Part shown: piece after piece, positions 53,454 through 64,000 of the stretch
Numbering within the stretch: position 1 is the stretch's first letter
How the letters are laid out: every line of letters starts with the position of its first letter
Source: Azadirachta indica
Lineage: Eukaryota > Streptophyta > Magnoliopsida > Sapindales > Meliaceae
Reading direction: 5' to 3'
Length of the DNA: 64,000 nt
Assembly: GCA_022749755.1 (NCBI GenBank)
Contig: CM040441.1
Coordinates: 14,075,475-14,139,474 of the forward strand
Program-made: the position numbers and the translations under genes
The notes under the pieces: model-generated
What the model was told of the DNA's origin: nothing
The model's input: the letters and a program-made list of their open reading frames with translations, nothing else
Databases searched by the model: none

Positions 53454-56400
53454 ATGGGTAACGCTGACTATGAATGCCCGCATAGAGTTTCAGTTCCTCC
53501 ATCAAAACCGTTTTTCAAGTCACTAAGGTCTGGTCTGAAGGAAACTCTTTTCCCCGATGACCCTTTTAGACAATTCAAGAACCAACCGGCTTCGCGGAAG
53601 TTTTTGTTAGGCTTGCAGTACTTTGTGCCAATCCTTGAATGGGCTCCTCGCTACACTTTCGAGTTCTTCAAAGCTGATCTTATTGCAGGGATTACTATTG
53701 CTAGTCTTGCAGTTCCTCAAGGGATAAGTTATGCAAAGTTGGCCAACTTACCGCCGATCATTGGATTGTGTGAGAATCGCAATGTTATTTCTTTTTTATT
53801 TTTGAATAACTATACAGTTTTCTTGAGTTTTGACAGGAACAATATTAGTAATTATGCTGCTTTCTTTGTTGAGAAATGCAGATTCCAGCTTTGTTCCACC
53901 ATTGATATACGCCATGATGGGCAGCTCAAAGCATTTGGCAGTGGGCACAGTAGCTGTTGCTTCACTTTTAATATCTTCCATGTTAGGGAAAGAGGTTAAC
54001 CCTAATGAAAACCCTAACCTTTATGTTCAGTTGGCTCTAACCGCTACTTTCTTTGCTGGAGTTTTCCAAGCTACTCTTGGCTTCTTGAGGTCAGTATCTT
54101 TGCCTCATTCGTCTTTTTTTTTTTTTTTTTTTTATGCAAGTCTAAATCAATTCAAACATTGCGATGGGCTTTGTCTTGTCGCATAATAACCGAAAAACAT
54201 AATAAATAGTAAAAACGACTATAAGATGTTCACATAAAGATCCTTAACAAGCTAATTTAACTAATTAATTATTTGCGAACTTAATTGCAGGCTTGGTTTT
54301 ATAGTGGACTTTCTGTCGCATGCAACCATAGTGGGTTTTATGGGTGGAGCAGCGACAGTTGTTTGTCTTCAACAACTAAAAGGGATTCTGGGGCTGGTTC
54401 GTTTCACTCATGCCACCGATTTAGTATCGGTTATGCGCTCTGTTTTTAGCCAAACACACCAGGTTTGCTTTTTCATAAAGCACTATAGCTTTTGTCCGAA
54501 TAACTTTCCTAGATACAAGCTGAGCTCCTTTTTTAATGTAATTAATAATGGTGCCGGTGGATGCAGTGGAGATGGGAAAGTGGAATGCTAGGCTGTTGTT
54601 TCCTTTTCTTCCTCCTCCTCACTAGATACTTTGTAAGTAGATCCAATACGTAACTTTTCATATTCTTAGTTAATTTCAAGCTAATTAATTAATTATTTAC
54701 TAATTTGAATTACTTGGACGAAGTGTTACAAAAGTAAAATAAAAGAGAGAAAATTATTAATCATTTGTTAAACTTTCATGTTCGTTTACCCACTAGTCGT
54801 TGTCATAATTTATGAAACATTAAGACCATCGCCTATAACCTCAAGGCTGTCTTTAGATTCGTTACCTTCTATATCTTCAACCAGAAACTAGGATTTTCAG
54901 TCAATATCTAAAATTACACCTTGTATCGTTGCCCCATATATAAGGAACTACAAAGAGTATGCTTTCACCCGACTCCATTTAATTATGGGCTAAAAGAATA
55001 AATCAATCGAAAAGTTGAAACTACAAGCAGTAAACCAATTAAATTAAAACTGACCAGAAAAAAAAAAGGGTAACTGATTATATGATATATGGCATGCAAG
55101 CAGAGCAAGAGAAAGCCAGCTTTCTTTTGGATAAACGCAATGGCTCCGCTGACGTCTGTTATTTTGGGAAGCGTCCTCGTTTACTTGACTCATGCCGAGA
55201 AACACGGCGTACAAGTGGTAAGAGCTACAAACCAAACATACGTCTTAACCATGTTACTGTCCAAAATACAAGACTCTATTGTATGTATTTTGATGCAGAT
55301 TGGACACCTGAAAAAAGGGTTGAATCCTCCATCTTTATCAGAGTTGGCTTTTGGGTCTCCATATCTGATGACAGCCATTAAAACTGGAGTCATAACTGGC
55401 GTCATTGCTCTTGCAGTAAGTCCTGTTCATCAGTTTCTCGCATCATTGTCCACTCAGTTCCCTCATCACATCACATGCTCCCCATTTCTAGCTTGGCTCC
55501 AGCATTCCTAAAGTCTCAAGCCAGAATTGACATAAGTCATACTGATACTCATACTACTCTGTTGCCACGTCAGAATGGGGTGACTGGGTCCCTTATGCCT
55601 ATTTTAGACTGTTACATGTACAATCAAGCATAAGCTACTAACATAACTGAGTTTATTAATGTTAATTGATGGTACAATATTGTATTATCCAATTAAACTT
55701 ATCTTATGAATGATATGCTGCAACTGCACATTACAAATTAATGTGACATTAAAAAAAAAAAAATTAAATTTCATCGAATAAATTTAAAAGAGCAATGGGT
55801 GTACAGGAAGGAATAGCGGTTGGGAGAAGCTTTGCCATGTTCAAGAACTACCACATAGATGGCAACAAAGAGATGATTGCTTTTGGGATGATGAATATTG
55901 CTGGCTCTTGCACCTCTTGCTACTTAACAACAGGTATCAATTTGCAGCTCTGATTTATTAGGATAAGACAACAACTGGGTCTGTAGAAAACCCAGCCCAT
56001 TTTCATAGACCATGAAAGTTGGGCTGGCGTTTACCTAAACCAACTACGCAAAGATGGTGGAAATTTACTGAAATTTTGAATAATTATGACTATTGCAGGG
56101 CCATTTTCGCGAACGGCGGTGAATTTCAATGCAGGGTGCGAGACAGCAGTGTCGAATATAGTATTGGCCACGGCTGTGATGCTGACACTGTTATTTCTAA
56201 CGCCCTTGTTCCATTACACTCCCCTTGTGGTGCTCTCTTCTATTATTACTGCTGCCATGCTTGGCCTAATTGACTACGAAGCAGCCATTCACCTTTGGAA
56301 ACTTGACAAATTCGACTTCATTGTATGCATGAGTGCTTATGTGGGTGTGGTCTTTGGCAGTGTTGAAATTGGTTTAGTTATTGCAGTAAGTAATTCTTAA

Positions 56401-57313
56401 AATTTCCACTGTATTAGCTTTTTTGTGTAAATTGCTTAACGTTATTGATGTGAGCTATGTTTTTGTAAATGCGCGCAGGTTGCAATTTCCTTGCTAAGGG
56501 TGCTGCTGTTTGTTGCAAGGCCTAGAACGTTCGTTCTAGGAAACATTCCAAACTCTGTGGTCTACAGAAGTATTGATCAATACCCAAATGCCAATAGCGT
56601 TCCTGGAGTTCTTATTCTTCAGATTGATGCACCAATTTACTTTGCCAATGCAAGCTACTTAAGAGAAAGGTAAACCATCAGTTTACATGTTAAACGAACT
56701 TGTATTGAGTTGTGAACAAGACTAACAAGAACCTTGGCTGCTAATTTCATTCTCAGGATCTCAAGATGGATATACGAGGAGGAAGACAGATTGAAAGTTT
56801 CGGGAGAAACTAGCTTGCACTACGTCATTTTGGATATGAGCAGTAAGCAATTATTCAAAATAAGTACAAAGATTAAAGCAAGTCTACTATATATCACAAA
56901 TTTGATCCTGATCATTCTGAAAATATTACAGATGTTGGAAGCATTGACACCAGTGGAATCAGCTTGCTTGAAGAAGTCAAGAAGATTGTTGATAGAAGAG
57001 GTCTCAAGGTATTTTTATTCTCTTAACCTACCTAATAATTTCAATTTTTTAATTATCTATTTATTATTTATCCATGGCTTGGTGACCATGCTTATTGATA
57101 TTGATATACTAAATCGTTATGTTTCAGCTTGTACTAGCAAACCCACGTAGCGAAGTGATTAAGAAGCTAGAAAATGCCAAGTTCGTCGAAAACATTGGTC
57201 AGGAATGGATTTTTCTTACAGTGAGAGATGCTGTAGCAGCGTGCAATTTCATGCTACACACATGCAAATCAAATCTTGGAGTTGAATACAAGTCACACGA
57301 TGATAACGTCTGA
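53454..57313 (+). CDS. SULTR3;1: Sulfate transporter, SULTR3;1 type, twelve exons
   Basis: Exons 53454-53769, 53882-54089, 54291-54462, 54567-54632, 55104-55217, 55299-55415, 55807-55933, 56099-56385, 56479-56669, 56757-56842, 56932-57008 and 57128-57313 join without a frame break to 648 residues, the family's normal length. SLC26/SulP signatures include AGITIASLAVPQGISYAKLA, LGFIVDFLSHATIVGFMGGA and WKLDKFDFIVCMSAYVGVVF. About 12 membrane helices are followed by a C-terminal STAS domain (LQIDAPIYFANASYLRER, YVILDMSNVGSIDTSG with the conserved regulatory Thr/Ser region). Near-complete agreement with SULTR3;1 of other dicots as I know them supports the subgroup. In Arabidopsis SULTR3;1 takes sulfate into chloroplasts and supports cysteine and ABA synthesis. 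All introns obey GT-AG. Confidence 0.97.
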
Positions 57314-57921
57314 CCTAAGATTTGATCAAAGGCTCAAATTTTTCGCTCTTAATGGATCTGATCACTGTGGATTTAGCTAGGAATCATGCACTCATTGCAG
57401 AAGTCGCATGATTAATCTGATTCATCCAGCACTGGAAGCTAAGAGTATTTTGAGGGTGCTTGCAAGCTTTAAGCTAATTAGATAATACTACATGAGGCAA
57501 TAAGATATGTACGCTTCCCAATAAAATTTTGAGAATATATACCGGTTTGAACTTGCAGCAAAGTTGTGTAAACAGGAGAAATCAGTCGGTGTAAACCCAT
57601 GTTTCCAATCTTATATACTTTGTGTATTTTCTACTTCAAATTTACTTTCCTAAAAAGTTCTTGTTGTATCCACTAATTGACTCAAATTTAAAAAGCTCTG
57701 TCAACTGTTCTGACTTCTGTTCAGCTCCAATTATTAATTCCAATACAATTTCATTATTACTCGGTAAAGAAGCAATAAAGACTTTTTCCTACCAAATAGT
57801 ATCTAGTTTTCCATACACATGCATGACCAATGTTCCACAACGAAAGAAGAACAGGAAACGGTCTTTCAGTCTGTAAGTATAACCTCTGGCCGGCCAAAAT
57901 CCCAATTAGTAAGCAGACAAA
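57314..57921. other. SULTR3;1 3' flank and leader of the small-peptide locus
   Basis: The 608-bp gap holds the transporter's 3' UTR and whatever promoter drives the signal-peptide exon at 57922. No separate gene is seen. Confidence 0.5.
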
Positions 57922-57995
57922 ATGAAGTTGTTTACGGCTCTAATCAAGCTCCTCTTCCTAGTTCTCATTTTGTCCCTGGTTACCAACGGAGCCAG
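57922..57995 (+). CDS. Signal-peptide exon, first copy, of an unrecognised small secreted peptide locus
   Basis: An ATG at 57922 encodes MKLFTALIKLLFLVLILSL then VTNGA, a textbook signal peptide, ending at an AG|GTATAC donor in phase 2. The DNA is similar to the second copy at 58961-59031 both inside the exon and for ~40 bp after it, so the two are duplicates. Unspliced, the frame would stop after 13 more residues. I find no dedicated terminal exon in the next 900 bp. Its phase allows splicing to either terminal exon at 59134 or 59275, giving alternative first exons. It could equally be a decayed duplicate. Confidence 0.42.
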
Positions 57996-58351
57996 GTATA
58001 CAACTAAAACTCATTCACTGCACGAGAATTTGTGAAATATATCCTTGAGAATTAACAAACTTCGTGCCTTGCGAATCATTTTTTTCGTTAAATGTATGCT
58101 TGTTTGCATTTCTGGTGTTGTATTATGATAAATAGATACGATGTAATATGTAATGGATAATCAACCATTCATGATAAGTTAGCAAAGATACAGGACTTGC
58201 TTTCGATTTTGGTGCTCTAAGCAGAGACTAAAGGGCTACAATCGATCTGTTGTATTCCAGAGGATGGGCTCGAATGGGATAAACGAATAAATAAAATGTA
58301 GGTAACTTCATCAAGAAAAAACATCAGAGCTACTTGTGGAGCCACTTGAAC

Positions 58352-58522
58352 AACGTATTTCAAATCTATATCTTGACCCATAACATTCTAAAATGCTGCA
58401 AAATAATATCCAACGTAAGACATAAATGTAAAAGGAAACGTATTTCAAATCTATATCTTGACCCATAACATTCTAAAATGCTGCAAAATAATATCCAACG
58501 TAAGACATAAATGTAAAAGGAA
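58352..58522. repeat. Perfect 85-bp tandem duplication
   Basis: Two consecutive 85-bp copies (58352-58436 and 58437-58521) read as identical, beginning AACGTATTTC and ending AAAAGGA. Perfect identity indicates a very recent duplication (or an assembly artefact). It lies between the two signal-peptide exons. Confidence 0.95.
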
Positions 58523-58960
58523 TCTTCTAGGTGTTACTTATAATCAAAGCCGCAGAAGACATAAGATGTTTGAAATCGAGTCCTTCCAAACATTGCTATT
58601 ATAGAATAGAATGAATATAAAATCACTATCTATCAAGTCGATAGATTATTTATATTTTAATTAGATGCCTAGTAAAAAACTATTGTGGATTTGACGATTA
58701 GACATATCCAAAACGACAGAACAAGGCGTCGTTTTCCTCAGAAAAGCCGGTTTCATATGAATTTTGATTATTCAATTATGGGTATGCAACTTTGACCAAG
58801 GCTCAAAGAATTAAATGGGTTCGATTATCTGTTCATTATTTATATTCCAGGTGTTTTACTTAGACTACTGGTTAAAACCAAATTTTCCCATGAGAGCACG
58901 ATGAAATCTAGGCTTTTAGCACAACCAGAACCTCAGGTAGGCCTAAAATGTTTAAATCGG

Positions 58961-59371
58961 ATGAAGCAACTTTGTTTACTGCTCCAATTCATCTTCCTAG
59001 TCCTTATCTTGTCTCAAAGTATTCAGGGCAGGTACGCTTCACCGTAAAACAATCATTGCATATTTATCATTTGTTAGAACGATGCCCGAAACCGATAAAT
59101 ACTGCAAAACTCATATATAAGAAGTACTCGCAGGTTTACCTGGATGGAAGATATAGCAGAACCCCACGGGAGAGAGAGATATACCCACGCAAACACCTCC
59201 ATCACCTTCTGCGTGCAAGCCATAAGAATAACAGAATAGCTCCTCCTGTTGAAAAGTACTTGCGGGTCTATCAGAATGGAAGCTATAGCTGAACCTCACG
59301 GTAGAGAGAGAAATATGCCGAGGCAAGCCTCCATCACTTTCTGTGTCAAAGCCTTACGAATAACTGAATAG
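58961..59371 (+). CDS. Small secreted peptide gene with two alternative terminal exons, family not recognised
   Basis: Exon 58961-59031 encodes a signal peptide (MKQLCLLLQFIFLVLILS, then QSIQG) and ends at AG|GTACGC in phase 2. Joined to 59134-59239 (acceptor ACTCGCAG) it gives a 58-residue preprotein whose mature part contains IAEPHGRER, then YTHANT, then SITFCV and ends RITE. Joined instead to 59275-59371 (acceptor TCTATCAG) it gives 55 residues with the same two blocks but NMPRQA between them. The two terminal exons are a 132-bp tandem duplication. Within the two conserved blocks I count eight synonymous against three nonsynonymous codon changes, good evidence that this frame is translated and selected. 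Other frames contain stops in copy two or turn these changes nonsynonymous. One Cys only, so it is not a defensin type. It does not match CLE, CEP, PSK, RALF, IDA, RGF or PIP motifs that I know. Confidence 0.55.
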
Positions 59372-59385
59372 CTGTTCCTCATGAA
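59122..59385 (+). repeat. 132-bp tandem duplication carrying the terminal peptide exons
   Basis: Unit A starts near 59122 (AAGTACTCGCAG) and unit B near 59254 (AAGTACTTGCGG). ATG 59144 and stop 59239 in A correspond to ATG 59276 and stop 59371 in B, an exact 132-bp offset with no indels between. The A acceptor (CGCAG) is destroyed in B (TGCGG), but B has a different in-phase AG 11 bp further on. Confidence 0.85.
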
Positions 59386-59898
59386 GCACTACAAAAACAC
59401 TCTGCTGTGGTTTCCATGAACAATTATTGAATTTGTGTCTATATACTTGAGGAGAGTTCTTTCTTCCACAACTGCATTTTGTTAAATTCTGGACAATAAG
59501 GAAAACATACAACTCTAGTCCTATCTTAAACATTCTCTACTAGAAATTTCAAGACAGAGTTACGGATTAATATGCAAACTGATTCCAAAGAGTGTGAGCA
59601 ATTACAGATCGAGTAGCAAGTAATTTCAATTAATTAAAGGGTCAAAGCCCAACATAACACAGGAAGCAATTTTACAATAGAGAATGTCAAAAAGCTACCA
59701 CTCAACAAGCCCAGAAAAACTCTCGAGTCCACAATTGAGTGCATGAACAATACGGCCAGGATACCACCTTTCATTCCATCATCATATCCCACTAGGAACT
59801 CGCATTTCCACCGATGTTGTATGTTGATTTTGTTAACATAACCGCTCCAGTTCGCCCGACCATCGTCTCTGGTAAAAGCCAAGCTAACAGATAATGAC
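59372..59898. other. Convergent 3' flank of peptide locus and TPR gene
   Basis: Contains the 3' UTRs of the small-peptide gene (+) and the TPR gene (-). Nothing else is recognised. Confidence 0.5.
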
Positions 59899-62800
59899 TT
59901 AAGAATTGGGCAGCTTTTCTTTGAATATGCGTGGAAGTACTTCATGGGCACTGATGTCCAGAGCTTCAGGGTCCCTGGAAAATGACAGGCTATTTAGATT
60001 TCACTGGTTCAATAAAAACTTAAATTGCACAGTGTTACTATCATTGTTGTATCATAAGACAACCATTGTAATTATCAAGTTTTGTTTGATAAACTAACAA
60101 GGTAGGGTAAAAGAAATGGAATAAGCATAATGAGCATGCTTCGTCACAAGCAAGCTGGAGACCCAGGTATTCAACATATGTAAAAACAAAGAAACTAATC
60201 TTTATCATAACAAAAAGTAACATCAATATACTGACAATCTTTTGCAGCAGCATACTATGTGTTTCTAGCATTGAGCTTAAGGAGCCATCTCTTAGTGAGA
60301 TTTCGGACACAAAAGCTCCACAAGAAGGATTAAATTTGAATATCATAAACAATAAAAGCACCCAACTATCAATTAGCTACACAATCCAGACAACCAAATT
60401 CAATCACTTGCAGCAGTAATAAATGGAACTACTCAATTGTCATGCTTTGTAAAAGAAATTGTTGAAAGGAGAATGAATATATTGCAACCACACAAGGCAT
60501 ATTTATGGTACTACCTTTCAGATGTTTACCTTAAAATTACTTTCAGCTATACAAAAGGCTTGAATTTATGGGTAATCATGGGAATATTTTCTTGAGGAAA
60601 GACAATTAGCAAATCAGAAACAGGGGAAGAGAGAGAGAGAGAGAAAGAGAGACCTGCACAGTGTTTGCCCTTGCTCATTGGAACTAGGTATAAACCATAG
60701 TTTTCGCAGGACAGGTGACTCAAATTGAACAAAGAAACCATCATGTTGCCCATGTCTCCACTTTCTTGATCCCTGGCCTTTCCAAACCTGCAAAGTCAGA
60801 ACACAATCTGTAAGACCTGATCAAGGAGTCAACATTTCAAGACAACAAAGAGAACGAAATCATGTACTACAAGGTACATATAAAGAATGCGCAAACCAGC
60901 TACTAGTAGTAGATCAACGAATCAAGCAGCGTACTTGAAAACACTCAAATTCATAGGGTTGGTTAGAATCATATCACGTAAGTAAATCAAGTTGAAAGCA
61001 CGTCGGTTGCACAGAGGCACAACAGATCTAATCCTTGATTAGGCTTTCACGCAGAATCCGGAATAATTATGATGCCAAAATGCATGCTATCCATCACACT
61101 AGAACAATTTTTTGTTCTTCCTTTTATTTTTCTTTCCTAAGCAAGCTTAGCATTAGATGTAAATAACTGTCACTCAAAACGCTTTGGCACACTTAAACTT
61201 AATGCACCCTGATATGCACTTGCATCAATAAGTATTTTCACACTACTTATACATAGAAAGAATAGTGAGAACGATACATAAAGATCATAAATCCTTTTTC
61301 TTATCAAGGAGATCCTAACGCAATCTAAAGCATATATGAAGACAGTATATGTTACCTGAGGGTAAGATATGATACTTTTCGGCACCACTAGGCAAGCTGC
61401 ACTTGAGAATGAATCCTCAGCATACTGCCTTAGAAATGAAAAACAATTGCTGTGTGTATGGGGTGATTCAAAGGCCTGAAACAACAGAGTAGTCACTGTA
61501 CGTCAAGAATATACCATTTATCCAAATTCAACATTAAAATAAATGTGTGTGTATATATGGGGATGGATCAGCGACCTCTAAGATTACATATATTCTTGCA
61601 TCTTTTATAGACCGGTGGATTTATGCACTTTTGACGATTGAGATTAAATAGGATATATAATTAATACATCATAATTAATACACATGTTAGATTCAATATC
61701 AACCGTACAAAATGCATAGATCCAATGATTTACAAATGATGTAAGAATATGTGTAATCTTAGGGGGTTATTAATCCTTTCCCTAAGATTACACACATATG
61801 TTTACACTCCTTTATAAACCATTAGATATATGTACTTCTAACAGTTGAAATTAGATACAACATACACATTAATTATGCATTAATTACATGGTCAAAATTA
61901 ATTTCAACTGTTGGTGGTGTTTAAATCCAATGATCTACAAATGATGTAAATATATGTGTAAAAATATGTGGCCGCCAATCCATCCTATACATATATATAT
62001 ATAGACCAATGCATGCATGTATATCTTTGAATTACGTGCTCGATAGAAACTAATAATTTGCCAAGGTTTGCAGTTATAAATTTAAACCCAATAACAAAAG
62101 AGAGGATATAAAACCACATAAACTAATAAATGTCATATAATAAACAATATAAGATAAGAAGAGTATGAGACATGAATGCTGACAGAAGATGAAGTACCTT
62201 ATCAATATTGACAATAGGAGCATATTTCTCAGTATCTGCCTTCTCTTTATCAAGAAGAAAATATACTCTAGCATCCACTTTACAAGTTTCATGCCATGTC
62301 TTCACAGCCGTATCCATCGTCTCAACAAGAAAAGAAAAGATGTCCTTCCAATATTCTTCAGCTCCATACTTCTCAGACTGCAAAGAGGAAGACCAACTTA
62401 ATCCTCCTTATTGGGAAACGCTGAAAACAATTCTCTGAGAGTAAAACTGCATTATACAGTTCAGAGAATCAACAGACCTTCTGCTTATGAGAGATGAAAA
62501 TGAAAAGACCACAAAATATGACATTAAGAGACTATGCGAACACAAACTTTTATGATATCCCTCATGAAATCTATTATACACACCTAAAAGGAGACTGAAC
62601 TTTATGTACATGCAGGTACAACAGAATCTTTTGGGTTCAGATATTGCACTCACCATTTCAGATTTCAACTCATCCAAGTGCCTTGCCATATCAACATTGG
62701 ATCTCATGTTCTGAACTTCTTCAGCACGCTTTTTGTCTTTTTCCAACTGGGAAACCCTCTTTATTTTTCGTGATACTTCTGCACTCTGTGGATTGTATTG

Positions 62801-64000
62801 CAAAGCTGTCTGGAAGGCACTTAAGGCCTACAAGATGCAAAGAGAAAAGATACGAGCGGCTGAAAGCAAAAACATGTGCTCTTGTTCAAATGACTCAATG
62901 AAAAGGGAAAAGAGAAACTTAACCAACATACATCATCATATCGTTCCATAGCCTCCAATATGCATCCTTTCCTGAAATATCCCTGCAGGTGCATCAAAAT
63001 CACAATTGTTAAGGAAGAGCTTAGTATAGCAATTCAGATATTAATTCAAAGAAAAACAAACCTTTTCCCAATGGGGGTTCAATTGGATTGTTGTTTCCGC
63101 ATCAGCAAGCGCTTTGTTAAGTTTAACCAGCTGTAGAAATGCTGCAGCACGGTTGCTGGCCAATGATAAAATAGTGCAATGGAGAAGATGCATTAGAACA
63201 TGATCAATATAACCCTGCATAGACATGCAGGCATATGCATATGACAAGTGAAAACTCATGGGGAAGAAAATAAATGCAAGCACATAATGGGAATTGATTC
63301 TATCCCTATAACCAGAGTAATAGAAAGCATTGAGTAATAAATTCAACATGTGATCAAATGCAAAAGAAATAAAATCTCTTAAGCTCAATCACATATATCA
63401 CATGTTACAATTAGTTTGCAAATTAAATACTTTTAATTACTATTATTATTTTAATTTTAGCTTAATCAAAAAATAAATAAATAAATAAACGGCTGAATGT
63501 AGGTCGGGTCATAAACGGATTCAAGAGGAGATATTACATTAAACGCGACAATACCATTACGCAAACAAACAAGAAACTGCGGTTTTTCACCACGAAGAAT
63601 TTAACAGGATACCCCAATGGCTTTTAAGCTTCAAAAAACGATCAATCCGATCAATTTTCCAACTATAAGAAGTATTTAAGTAAATGAAGTATGAAGTAAA
63701 AAGCAACATAAAGATGAAGTACAAAGTAAACATCAACAAAAAATTAAGATGAGTACAATGTCAACTGCAAATAAATCAAAAACCCACTTAAAACATTGAA
63801 GTGAATTATTCAAATACCAAATAAAGATTGCATTTTGATTAATAGAGCATTCGTTGTACCTGTAAAGAGTTGCATTAGAAGGGTCTTGTTTGATGGCCTG
63901 AGTGTAAAGAGCAGCTGCTTTGAGATAGTTCCCAGCTTTGAAGAACCCATTGCCTTTATCTTTCAATGACATCTCCTCTGCCGTGCCTGATCCTGCCTCA
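59899..64000 (-). CDS. TPR-repeat co-chaperone-like protein, eight visible exons, 5'-partial
   Basis: Exons 63860-64000 (continuing past the edge), 63062-63155, 62932-62982, 62654-62827, 62198-62377, 61356-61475, 60654-60787 and 59899-59974 join in phase to 322 visible residues ending EKLPNS. The N-terminal part is three TPRs of the STI1/Hop style: KDKGNGFFKAGNYLKAAALYTQAI, SNRAAAFLQLVKLNKALADAE and GYFRKGCILEAMERYDDALSAF. A charged coil (SRKIKRVSQLEKDKKRAEE) and a plant-conserved C-terminal domain (WKDIFSFLVETMDTAVKTWHE, CFSFLRQYAEDSF, VWKGQGSRKWRHGQ) follow. The conserved KGN...SNR...YFRKG residues of a carboxylate clamp suggest binding to HSP70/HSP90 C-termini. The frame is open upstream of the ATG at 63970-63972 with EAGSGTAEE, so the true start is probably just beyond the window edge. 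The function of the C-terminal domain is not known to me. Confidence 0.92.
61559..61986. mobile_element. MITE-like foldback dimer inside a TPR-gene intron
   Basis: Outer ends form an imperfect terminal inverted repeat: GGATGGATCAGCGACC at 61561-61576 against GGCCGCCAATCCATCC at 61970-61985, with lower similarity continuing for ~65 bp. The inside splits into two related units, about 61561-61774 and 61776-61985. Both contain AAGATTACA at the left and CCAATGATYTACAAATGATGTAA toward the right, and each has inverted ends of its own. The flanks are TA-rich, so the target duplication (perhaps TA or TATA) cannot be fixed. It sits in the intron between the exons at 62198-62377 and 61356-61475. Confidence 0.7.

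Noticed and set aside
58948..59292. A 114-codon open frame across the small-peptide locus (frame different from the signal peptides)
   Set aside because: It has no signal peptide, ends early in the second repeat unit, and the differences between the repeat copies are not synonymous in this frame.
59111..59326. Antisense open frame over the 132-bp repeats with similar repeated motifs
   Set aside because: It is codon-aligned with the sense frame, so it inherits its conservation; the sense third-position changes become amino-acid changes here.

Overview
This is a stretch of nuclear DNA from a flowering plant, almost certainly a eudicot. It holds intron-rich genes with GT-AG introns, AT-rich spacers, plant-only families (NETWORKED, IQD, VAN3-binding, LRX, chlorophyllase, SULTR3) and a Ty3 chromovirus remnant. 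The protein sequences look like those of a woody rosid such as Citrus, but that is an impression and was not tested by any search. There is no tRNA, rRNA, CRISPR array or bacterial-type operon that I can support.

Layout. At 0-4.6 kb, the 3' end of a NETWORKED-1-like actin-binding gene (+) converges on the seven-exon ribosomal protein eS1/RPS3A gene (-), which has a telo-box/site II promoter. At 6.2-7.5 kb lies a single-exon LRR-extensin gene (-). At 10.7-12.5 kb is a two-exon chlorophyllase gene (-). At 14.7-17.1 kb is a four-exon LIFEGUARD/BAX-inhibitor-like gene (+). At 18.9-22.3 kb is a seven-exon VAN3-binding/FORKED-like gene (-). From 22.4 to 31.6 kb is a gene-poor, AT-rich, microsatellite-rich spacer with one doubtful small gene. 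At 31.6-33.8 kb is a six-exon gene for a secreted, probably GPI-anchored, EGF-like protein (-). At 36.0-37.9 kb are a doubtful small gene and a two-exon RING-H2 ubiquitin ligase (-), the latter under a dense site II cluster. At 42.3-44.2 kb is a four-exon IQD calmodulin-binding protein (+). At 47.7-50.55 kb is a dead Ty3 element whose ends I could place exactly by its TG...CA termini and a 5-bp target duplication. At 53.5-57.3 kb is a twelve-exon SULTR3;1-type sulfate transporter (+). At 57.9-59.4 kb is a small-peptide locus (+) that I do not recognise. From 59.9 kb to the window edge is an eight-exon TPR co-chaperone-like gene (-), 5'-truncated, with a MITE-like dimer in one intron.

The genes do not form one pathway; this is an ordinary plant gene neighbourhood. 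The most interesting part is the small-peptide locus at 57.9-59.4 kb. It has two related signal-peptide exons with identical splice phase, followed by two tandem 132-bp copies of a short terminal exon. The two terminal exons differ mainly by synonymous changes in two conserved blocks around a hypervariable centre. In-phase acceptors would let alternative splicing attach different mature peptides to one secretion signal. Splice structures throughout were assembled by eye from GT/AG sites, reading-frame continuity and family knowledge; no transcript data were available.
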